7,018 bases of DNA, from positions 1-7,018 of the forward strand of contig JAIRTY010000750.1 of NCBI GenBank assembly GCA_031254715.1, in the 5' to 3' direction. This document shows, one piece after another, positions 1-4,292 of the stretch. This DNA comes from Nocardiopsaceae bacterium. Its GTDB lineage: Bacteria; Actinomycetota; Actinomycetes; Streptosporangiales; Streptosporangiaceae. Positions within the stretch are counted from its first letter, which is position 1; the number at the start of each line of letters is the position of its first letter. The position numbers and the translations under genes were made by a program. A model generated the notes under the pieces. That model did no database searches, was not told the origin of the DNA, and was given only the letters and a program-made list of their open reading frames with translations.

Positions 1-702
1 CTCGAAGCAGCGCAGCGCGACGGCATCGCCCTCCCTGGCCGCCTGCGTGACGTGCCTGCCGGTGATCGCCGCCTCGCTGCCGCCGGCCAGTTCGAGCAGC
101 CGGGCGGCTTTCGCTGGAGCCTGCCGCACGGCCTCGCGGGCCTCCGCCGCCAGCGCGGTGCCGCTGGCGTACCGCTCCCAGCAGCCCTGCCTGCCGCAGT
201 CGCACGGCCGCCCTTCGGCGACCACCTGATAGTGGCCCGCCTCCCCCGCCATGCCCCAGCGCCCCCGGTAGATCCGGCCGCCGAGCACCAGCCCGGCGCC
301 GATCCCGGTGCCCACGCCGACGAAGACGACTTCCTGCTCGCCGCGGGCGGCACCGAACCGCACCTCGCCCCAGGCGCTGGCGTTCGCGTCGTTCTCCACC
401 ACCACCGGCACCCCGGCCATGCCCTCGACCTTCTGCTGCACCGGCTCCTCCCGCCACGGCAGGTGGGGCGCGAACCGCACCTCGCAGCGGGTCTCGTCCA
501 CGAACCCGGCCACCCCGAGGCCGACAGCCGTCACCTGGTGACGGCTGCGCAGTTCCTCGATGACCTCGCCGATGACCGCGATCGCGCCCCCCGCGCTGGC
601 GGGGGTTGACCGCCGGAGCTTCGCCACGACCCGCCCGCTGGGATCCACCACGCCGGCCGCGACCTTGGTTCCCCCGACATCGATCCCGAGGGACAGGCTC
701 AT
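1..702 (-). CDS. glkA: ROK-family glucokinase (partial, C-terminus beyond window)
   Basis: This gene encodes a cytoplasmic sugar kinase that phosphorylates glucose to glucose 6-phosphate. In Streptomyces the related GlkA also takes part in carbon repression. The 234 visible residues show the ROK plan in order: phosphate-binding DVGGTK (8-13), VENDANA (102-108) with presumed catalytic Asp105, the glycine-rich GTGIGAG (131-137), then GEAGH (153-157) and CDCGRQGCWERYAS (167-180). His157, Cys167, Cys169 and Cys174 match the ROK zinc site. The family usually has about 310-320 residues, so roughly 80 C-terminal residues lie beyond base 1. The ATG at 702 begins 6 nt after the TAG of the upstream gene, and only a weak GGAA precedes it, so translation is probably coupled. 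There is no N-terminal DNA-binding domain, which argues for a kinase rather than a ROK repressor. Whether the phosphate donor is ATP or polyphosphate cannot be told here. Residues 52-60 are encoded by a 23-bp interrupted palindrome. Confidence 0.93.
   Translation of the reverse strand, partial: MSLSLGIDVGGTKVAAGVVDPSGRVVAKLRRSTPASAGGAIAVIGEVIEELRSRHQVTAVGLGVAGFVDETRCEVRFAPHLPWREEPVQQKVEGMAGVPVVVENDANASAWGEVRFGAARGEQEVVFVGVGTGIGAGLVLGGRIYRGRWGMAGEAGHYQVVAEGRPCDCGRQGCWERYASGTALAAEAREAVRQAPAKAARLLELAGGSEAAITGRHVTQAAREGDAVALRCFE
525..547. repeat. 23-bp interrupted palindrome inside glucokinase gene
   Basis: The arms CAGCCGTCACC (525-535) and GGTGACGGCTG (537-547) are perfect inverted complements around a single T at 536. 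The element lies in codons 52-60 of the glucokinase gene. It could be an operator-like protein site, a hairpin in the mRNA, or a coincidence of codon choice. No function is shown by sequence alone. Confidence 0.6.
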
Positions 703-708
703 CAGGAA

Positions 709-1326
709 CTATTCCGGCTGCTGGGATGCGGGGCCAGGCTCATCACCGGACTCGGCCGCGGGGCCAGCCCCACCGCCGGGCGGCCCCGCCGGGCCAGCCT
801 CACCGCCGGGCGGCGGCGAGCCGGTGGCGGTCTCCCAGATCCCGGCGGTGTCCTCAGCGGCATCCGTTACCCGGGAGGCCGTGCCGCTGGCAGCCGCACC
901 GTTGGCGGCCGCCCCGTTCGCGGGCGCGGGCTCATCGCGCTGACCGTCCGGTGCCGCCGTTGCGCCGGTCTCCCCTGCCCCGGGCCGGCGGCTCTGGCTG
1001 GCCAGGACCGACTCGACGGCGGACATCGCATCCTGCACCAGCCCGGCGAGCGCCTCCCCGGCGGCGGCGGCGTGCGAGGCGAGGCCGGGACCCGATTCCC
1101 GCAGCGTGCGGGCGGCCCGGCACCACGGGCACCAGGCGCATTCCGGCGGCTCATGCGGCGGCGGGGCGGTGGCATGCTCCCACACGTCCCCGCGCTTGCC
1201 GCTCTGGCCGCCAAGGCCGAGCGTCGACGCGATCTGGCCGCTGATCTCCCGGGCCCCTGACCGGACGAGCCAGCGCTGGAAATCGCCGACCGGATCCGGC
1301 CCGGACCCCCTGGGCTGCTGTGTCAC
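709..1326 (-). CDS. Conserved small protein with Cys-x2-Cys-x2-Cys motif, function unknown
   Basis: I do not recognise a function for this 205-residue protein; small proteins with a similar Cys motif occur beside actinobacterial glucokinase genes. Residues 1-50 form a hydrophilic start with a possible helix (DFQRWLVRSGAREISGQIAS). Residues 62-70 (ECAWCPWCR) place Cys63, Cys66 and Cys69 in a compact motif that could bind metal or be redox-active. Residues 71-112 are Ala/Leu-rich and probably helical. From about 113 onward the protein is low in complexity and rich in Ala, Gly, Pro and Glu, hence probably disordered, and it ends in three 10-residue repeats. There is no signal peptide or membrane segment. 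The GTG start at 1326 is supported by a strong GGAGGAG (1334-1340) seven bases upstream. It overlaps the stop of the SRPBCC gene as GTGA, and the glucokinase ATG follows 6 nt after its own stop, so the three genes are very likely co-transcribed and translationally coupled. Confidence 0.85.
   Translation of the reverse strand: MTQQPRGSGPDPVGDFQRWLVRSGAREISGQIASTLGLGGQSGKRGDVWEHATAPPPHEPPECAWCPWCRAARTLRESGPGLASHAAAAGEALAGLVQDAMSAVESVLASQSRRPGAGETGATAAPDGQRDEPAPANGAAANGAAASGTASRVTDAAEDTAGIWETATGSPPPGGEAGPAGPPGGGAGPAAESGDEPGPASQQPE
731..820. repeat. Three 30-bp tandem repeats in the C-terminal tail of the Cys-motif gene
   Basis: Units start at 731, 761 and 791, each opening with GGGCCAG. The units at 761 and 791 are identical over their first 24 bases except for one change, while the unit at 731 is more diverged. 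On the minus strand they encode 10-residue blocks ending in AGPA, AGPA and PGPA (residues 171-200). The period is a multiple of three, so copy-number change would keep the reading frame. Confidence 0.8.
893..922. repeat. Two 15-bp tandem repeats, Ala/Asn/Gly-rich segment
   Basis: Units 893-907 and 908-922 agree at 13 of 15 positions and encode the repeated ANGAA block near residues 136-145 of the Cys-motif protein. This is a second in-frame expansion in the same disordered tail. Confidence 0.6.
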
Positions 1327-1790
1327 TGCCTGTCTCCTCCCCGGACTGACGGGCCTGCCCCGCTCTCGGCCCGTTCCTTCAGCCCCTTCAGGGCGGTATC
1401 GATGATGATCTTCTCCGCCCTGCGCTTCAGGATCCCGGGCATCGGGATCCTGACTCCCACGGTCAGGTCGAAGCTCACGACCGTGCCCGGGTTCCCGTCC
1501 GCCAGCGCGTACCGGCCGGTCATGGCCGAGATGACCGAACCGGCCTCGGCCAGCTCCCAGTCAACCGCCTCGTCCTGCTGCCACCGGTAGCCGAGCACGT
1601 AGGTGTCCCTGATCGGGCCGGCGTCCAGCTGGAACCGCACCCTGCTCGCCCGGCCGCCGTCCTCCTGCGCCAGGACCTCGGCCGACTTGACCCCGGCCCA
1701 CTCAGGGTAAGCGGGGAAATCCGCGATCACGGCCATCACGGCCGGCCGCGGCGCCGAGATCGTAATCGACGAGCTAGTGCTGTCGGGCAT
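1323..1790 (-). CDS. SRPBCC / polyketide cyclase-dehydrase-like protein (TB16.3-like)
   Basis: This 155-residue single-domain protein has the helix-grip fold typical of START-like and polyketide cyclase-like proteins, which hold a hydrophobic ligand in a central cavity. The visible signature is the opening strand SITISAPRPAVMAVIADFPAYPEW (8-31), with the IxAP and FPxYPEW elements usual for the group. Alternating strands follow (RVRFQLDAGPIRDTYVLGY, SVISAMTGRYAL, TVVSFDLTVGVRIPMP), then a long C-terminal helix (ILKRRAEKIIIDTALKGLKERAE, 120-142). Length is normal for the family. The actinobacterial member next to fadD15 and pimB' in mycobacteria is known as TB16.3; its ligand is not settled. 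No catalytic residues can be assigned. The ATG at 1790 has no Shine-Dalgarno, but a TACGCT box ends exactly 6 nt upstream, suggesting a leaderless mRNA. It is the first gene of the unit with the Cys-motif protein and glucokinase. Confidence 0.88.
   Translation of the reverse strand: MPDSTSSSITISAPRPAVMAVIADFPAYPEWAGVKSAEVLAQEDGGRASRVRFQLDAGPIRDTYVLGYRWQQDEAVDWELAEAGSVISAMTGRYALADGNPGTVVSFDLTVGVRIPMPGILKRRAEKIIIDTALKGLKERAESGAGPSVRGGDRQ
1334..1340 (-). promoter_or_regulatory. Shine-Dalgarno of the Cys-motif protein
   Basis: On the minus strand GGAGGAG lies 7 nt before the GTG at 1326, inside the last codons of the SRPBCC gene. It fixes the GTG start and implies translational coupling. Confidence 0.75.
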
Positions 1791-1796
1791 GCTCGG

Positions 1797-1825
1797 AGCG
1801 TACCGTCGCGGCTGACCGATCTGAA
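1797..1825 (-). promoter_or_regulatory. Candidate promoter of the SRPBCC-Cys-glk unit (leaderless)
   Basis: On the minus strand, TTCAGA (1820-1825) and TACGCT (1797-1802) are separated by 17 bp, a standard spacing for the main sigma factor. TTCAGA matches TTGACA at 4 of 6 positions and TACGCT fits TANNNT. Six bases (1791-1796) separate the -10 box from the ATG at 1790, so transcription would begin at the start codon itself. Confidence 0.5.
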
Positions 1826-1837
1826 CTGAGCGCTCAG
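1826..1837. repeat. 12-bp perfect palindrome over the Rieske gene stop codon
   Basis: CTGAGCGCTCAG is its own reverse complement. It contains the TGA stop of the Rieske gene (1834-1836, minus strand) and directly abuts the candidate -35 box of the SRPBCC promoter. It could be an operator or a weak terminating hairpin. A 4-bp stem with a 4-nt loop is short for a terminator. Confidence 0.5.
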
Positions 1838-2916
1838 CCCGGGCCGTGGACGTCGTGGCCGACCGGAGCGTCCGCCGCCAGCCCGCTGGCCCGCATGGCC
1901 TTGCGGTAGGCCACGGCGACCGCGTCGAACTTCAGGTGCAGCTCGGCTGCCAGGTCGAACGGCACCCGCTCGGGACGCTGCGATTCCACCACCCGCTGGT
2001 CCTGCCCGAAGATGGTGTCCTCGAAGTCCTGGATCACCCGGTCATCCTGGCAGAGGTTGTAGTTGCGGCCGATGACCACGTACCCGGTGCAGCGGTCGGC
2101 GGCGACCGGCTGGGACGCGAAGAAGTAGACCATGCCGCGCTCCCCGCCCCAGGTCAGCCGCAGGACAATGGTGTAGGGCAGGTGGAGCTCGTAGCGGCTG
2201 CGGCGTTCCGGCGGTCCTGCCTGCTGGTTGGCGAAGATGGGGAACTCGTCCGAGTTCGGAGCCTCCGGCCGCACGATCGTGTAGTGCAGCACGTGGCCCT
2301 CGGTGCGGACCTCGTGCCGCGGGACCACGGGCCGCTCGGGGTCGCCGAGCAGGCCGGGATGCACCCAGGGAAAGTGACCGAAGTCAGTGAAGTTCTCGAC
2401 CTGACGCGCGGCGTCGCACCGCCAGCTGTACGGGCCCGCTGTGACCACGGCCCAGCGTCCATCCGCCAGTTCGGGGACCTCCGGTAGCGGCCAGCACGGC
2501 TCCGCCAGGGCGACCCACACCAGGCCATAGCGCTCCTGTGCCCGGAACGCGGCCACCCGGGCCTTCGCCGGGACCCGGGCCGGATCCGCCAGCTGCGGGA
2601 TCGCGGTGCAGCGTCCGTCGGCCCGGTACCGCCACCCGTGGTAGGCGCACACGATCTCATCGCCGTTCACGCTGCCGAGAGACAGCGCGGTCCCGCGATG
2701 CACGCACAGGTCTGACATTGCCCGCACGCCGCCGTCCCGCCCGCGCCACAGCACCAGCGGCTCACCGAGCAGATCGGCATGGACCGGCTGCGCCCCCAGC
2801 CCGGCCGCGAACGAGACCGGATGCCAGCATTCGCGCTGAGCGCGCAGGTCAGCGTAGACACCAGGAGACATCGAGGACGAACCGCCTCGCAGGTCTTCCG
2901 GGCTCACGGTCCTCAT
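1834..2916 (-). CDS. Rieske non-heme iron oxygenase, catalytic (alpha-type) subunit
   Basis: This 360-residue oxygenase component is of the ring-hydroxylating / O-demethylase type. It would use dioxygen and electrons from a separate reductase to hydroxylate or demethylate an organic substrate in the cytoplasm. The N-terminal Rieske domain carries Cys71-x-His73 and Cys90-x2-His93, with the usual 16 residues between the two pairs, for a [2Fe-2S] cluster. The catalytic domain holds NFTDFGHFPWVH (175-186): Asp178 is the bridging acid, His181 and His186 are iron ligands, and Asp306 (in FGQDQRVVESQ) is the likely third ligand. All key residues are present, so it should be active. The general plan recalls VanA, phenoxybenzoate dioxygenase alpha and KshA; the substrate cannot be deduced. 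No ferredoxin or reductase gene is in the window. The ATG at 2916 lacks a well-spaced Shine-Dalgarno, and Met16 (2871), with GAGG further upstream, is an alternative start. Confidence 0.92.
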   Translation of the reverse strand: MRTVSPEDLRGGSSSMSPGVYADLRAQRECWHPVSFAAGLGAQPVHADLLGEPLVLWRGRDGGVRAMSDLCVHRGTALSLGSVNGDEIVCAYHGWRYRADGRCTAIPQLADPARVPAKARVAAFRAQERYGLVWVALAEPCWPLPEVPELADGRWAVVTAGPYSWRCDAARQVENFTDFGHFPWVHPGLLGDPERPVVPRHEVRTEGHVLHYTIVRPEAPNSDEFPIFANQQAGPPERRSRYELHLPYTIVLRLTWGGERGMVYFFASQPVAADRCTGYVVIGRNYNLCQDDRVIQDFEDTIFGQDQRVVESQRPERVPFDLAAELHLKFDAVAVAYRKAMRASGLAADAPVGHDVHGPG

Positions 2917-2942
2917 CCTGCCGCAACCGCCTGCTCGGCGGT

Positions 2943-2957
2943 TAACGTGAGGGCGTG
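2943..2957 (+). promoter_or_regulatory. Candidate leaderless -10 box of the VOC gene
   Basis: TAACGT (2943-2948) fits TANNNT and ends 6 nt before the GTG at 2955, so the transcript could start at the initiation codon. No convincing -35 box is seen. The same bases hold GAGGG (2949-2953), which is too close to the GTG for a good Shine-Dalgarno. Confidence 0.35.
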
Positions 2958-3299
2958 ACGGTTGACCTCTTCGCCGGCCTCCCAGTGAGCGACTACCAGC
3001 GCGCGCTTGCCTGGTACACGCGGCTGCTGGGCGCCGAGCCCGCGTTCTTCCCGAACGAGATCGAGGCGGTATGGGAGCTCGCCGAGCACCGGTACCTGTA
3101 CATCAAGGAACTGCCCGAGTGCCCGGGGCGGGCACTGCACACGGTATTCGTCGACGACCTCGACCAGCGTGTCGAGGGCAGCAGCGGGCGCGGAATCGAG
3201 CCCGCCGGGCAGGAGACGTACGGGAATGGCGTGCGCAAGGTGACCTATCGCGATCCGGACGGCAACGAGATCGGTTTCGGCGGCGCACCGCCCGGGTGA
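2955..3299 (+). CDS. VOC-superfamily (glyoxalase/bleomycin-resistance fold) protein
   Basis: This 114-residue protein is one vicinal-oxygen-chelate module. It opens with LFAGLPVSDYQRALAWYTRLLG (5-26), the standard first strand plus helix in which a small paired-module enzyme begins. EAVWELAEHRYLYIKE (37-52) follows, then LHTVFVDDLD (61-70), and it closes with NGVRKVTYRDPDGNEIGFGG (91-110). Glu105 occupies the usual metal-ligand position of the DPDGNEIGF end. Such proteins generally work as dimers, and members include glyoxalases, dioxygenases, epimerases and antibiotic-binding proteins. The substrate here is unknown. An in-frame TAA at 2943-2945 leaves GTG 2955 as the first usable start. It diverges from the Rieske gene by 38 bp and converges on the phosphoesterase with 10 bp between stops. 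Functional linkage with the Rieske gene is possible through shared control but unproven. Confidence 0.88.
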   Translation: MTVDLFAGLPVSDYQRALAWYTRLLGAEPAFFPNEIEAVWELAEHRYLYIKELPECPGRALHTVFVDDLDQRVEGSSGRGIEPAGQETYGNGVRKVTYRDPDGNEIGFGGAPPG

Positions 3300-3312
3300 C
3301 CGGCGCCGGTCA
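3297..3312. terminator. 16-bp perfect palindrome spanning two convergent stop codons
   Basis: TGACCGGCGCCGGTCA is exactly self-complementary. Its first three bases are the TGA stop of the VOC gene, and its last three, read on the minus strand, are the TGA stop of the phosphoesterase. As RNA it can form a 6-bp GC-rich stem with a 4-nt loop on either strand. There is no T-tract on either side, so a bidirectional terminator is an inference. Confidence 0.45.
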
Positions 3313-4077
3313 GAGTTCGAGCACGAACGGGCGGCCGGTGGCGCGGAAGTGACCGACGTTGAGGCACTCGGTGCGCCCGATCCGCACCCGGCGCGCCAGC
3401 GGCTGGTGGACGTGCCCGTACAGCACGTATCTCGGCTGGTGCTGCCGGATCGCGGCGAGCAGGGCGGTGCTGCCCCGTTCCATCCGGCGGGCCACGGTGT
3501 CATACAGCAGCTGGGGAACGGCGGGCGGGATGTGACTGCACAGGACATCGACCTGGCCCACGGCCGCGACCTTGGCGGCAAACTCCTCGTCGCCGATCTC
3601 GTTCGGGGTCCGGTAGATCGTGCGCAGCCCGCCGCCGACGAACCCGAAGCTCCAGCCGCCGAGCTCGGCCCTGGCACCGTCGAGCACCGTGTGCCCGGCC
3701 CGGAGGTGGTCGCCCCACAGGTACGGCAGGTCGACGTTGCCGTAGGTGAGGTAGGCAGGCACCGGCAGGGCCGCGAACAGCGCGGCGTACTGCCGCCGGG
3801 CCGCCTGCTCGATTCGCTGCGCCGGCTCGCCGTCGAGCCGCTGCCACAGCGCCCGGCTCATCGCCCGCGCCTCGTCGAACTGCCTGGCGGTGCGGAGCGC
3901 AACGAACCGGCTGGCGGCGTCCGCCCCGAACAGCTCGGCGAAGATGCCCTGGCCGTGATCGGCGTAGTCGACGAACAGCAGCAGGTCGCCCAGGCACAGC
4001 AGCGCGTCAGCGCCATCCGCCGCGGTGCGCAGCGCCGCGGCGCGCCCGTGCACGTCGCTGACCACGTGGACCCGCAT
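3310..4077 (-). CDS. Calcineurin-like metallophosphoesterase
   Basis: This 255-residue cytoplasmic phosphoesterase has all five blocks of the two-metal site. These are SDVHG (Asp8, His10), CLGD (Asp31), GNVD (Asn114, with Asp116 where many relatives have GNHD or GNHE), CSHIP (His182) and GHVH (His222, His224). It should hydrolyse a phosphomonoester or phosphodiester; the substrate (nucleotide, sugar phosphate, lipid or other) is not revealed. Between blocks II and III lies a roughly 70-residue, mostly helical insert (about 37-104) that may cap the active site. The frame is open to an ATG at 4155, but Met27 of that longer frame (4077) sits right at the fold's first strand (MRVHVVSDVHG). TACTGT ends 6 nt before it, so 4077 is chosen. 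A GTG at 4083 is a less likely alternative. It diverges from the acyl-CoA ligase by 215 bp, and a phosphoesterase next to this ligase also occurs, from memory, in Streptomyces. Confidence 0.9.
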   Translation of the reverse strand: MRVHVVSDVHGRAAALRTAADGADALLCLGDLLLFVDYADHGQGIFAELFGADAASRFVALRTARQFDEARAMSRALWQRLDGEPAQRIEQAARRQYAALFAALPVPAYLTYGNVDLPYLWGDHLRAGHTVLDGARAELGGWSFGFVGGGLRTIYRTPNEIGDEEFAAKVAAVGQVDVLCSHIPPAVPQLLYDTVARRMERGSTALLAAIRQHQPRYVLYGHVHQPLARRVRIGRTECLNVGHFRATGRPFVLEL

Positions 4078-4083
4078 GCTCAC

Positions 4084-4089
4084 ACAGTA
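4084..4089 (-). promoter_or_regulatory. Candidate leaderless -10 box of the phosphoesterase gene
   Basis: On the minus strand TACTGT fits TANNNT and is followed by exactly 6 nt (GTGAGC) and the ATG at 4077. No Shine-Dalgarno is present. No clear -35 element is visible 16-18 bp upstream. Confidence 0.4.
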
Positions 4090-4104
4090 GGGGCGAATAA
4101 CGGC

Positions 4105-4146
4105 GGCCGGAGGCGGGTAGCCCTTGCCCTGTACGGCCTCCCGGCC
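4105..4146. repeat. Inverted repeat in the phosphoesterase-ligase divergent region
   Basis: GGCCGGAGGC (4105-4114) pairs with GCCTCCCGGCC (4136-4146) with one bulged base, across a 21-nt loop that itself starts with the small inverted repeat GGGTAGCCC (4115-4123). The function is unknown; it lies just upstream of the phosphoesterase promoter position. Confidence 0.35.
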
Positions 4147-4206
4147 TTCTGGCATACCGCACCAAGCGGCTGCGGACAGTCAGTTGGGCCTGATCAGGGG
4201 CCATAT

Positions 4207-4222
4207 GCTACTAGTTGGTAGC
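4207..4222. promoter_or_regulatory. Operator-like inverted repeat upstream of the acyl-CoA ligase
   Basis: GCTAC (4207-4211) and GTAGC (4218-4222) are perfect inverted arms around TAGTTG. The element sits 70 bp upstream of the ligase ATG in an unusually AT-rich patch. Possible -10 boxes are TATGCT (4204-4209), which touches it, and TACGGT (4242-4247). In size and position it resembles a TetR-family operator controlling a fatty-acid gene, but no regulator gene is in the window, so this is an inference. Confidence 0.4.
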
Positions 4223-4281
4223 TTCTGCGCTCCGGGCCCGGTACGGTCCTGTGAGTCGGGCGCCGAGTGCGCGCTGCCAGC

Positions 4282-4287
4282 GAGGAG
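4282..4287 (+). promoter_or_regulatory. Shine-Dalgarno of the acyl-CoA ligase
   Basis: GAGGAG lies 5 nt before the ATG at 4293. It decides for this start over upstream in-frame candidates such as TTG 4215. Confidence 0.8.
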
Positions 4288-4292
4288 ACGCG

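Noticed and set aside
52..609. 185-residue plus-strand open frame over the glucokinase
   Set aside because: The minus-strand frame carries the full ROK motif series; the plus-strand product is rich in Pro, Ala, His and Arg as expected for a shadow frame.
705..715. GGAA-CTA-TTCC small inverted repeat between the Cys-motif and glucokinase genes
   Set aside because: With only 4-bp arms over a stop codon it is too short to distinguish from chance.
731..820. Tandem 30-bp units as a CRISPR array
   Set aside because: The units are direct head-to-tail coding repeats with no unique spacers.
606..1244. 212-residue plus-strand open frame across the Cys-motif gene
   Set aside because: It is extremely Arg/Pro-rich and crosses a gene boundary. 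The minus-strand gene has a strong Shine-Dalgarno and tight operon spacing.
1846..2487. 213-residue plus-strand open frame over the Rieske gene
   Set aside because: It is antisense to intact Rieske oxygenase motifs and has no domain or Shine-Dalgarno of its own.
2667..2861. Short minus-strand frames within the Rieske gene and elsewhere as possible small proteins
   Set aside because: They are out of frame with conserved proteins and show no start signals or recognisable motifs.
4078..4155. N-terminal extension of the phosphoesterase from ATG 4155
   Set aside because: The extra 26 residues precede the first strand of the fold and overlap the probable -10 box.
3349..4221. 290-residue plus-strand open frame over the phosphoesterase
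   Set aside because: The minus-strand phosphoesterase has every catalytic motif; the plus-strand frame has none and runs through the divergent promoter region.
4215..4292. N-terminal extension of the ligase from TTG 4215
   Set aside because: The ATG at 4293 has GAGGAG 5 nt upstream. The extra residues are unlike the family and would be encoded by the operator-like region.
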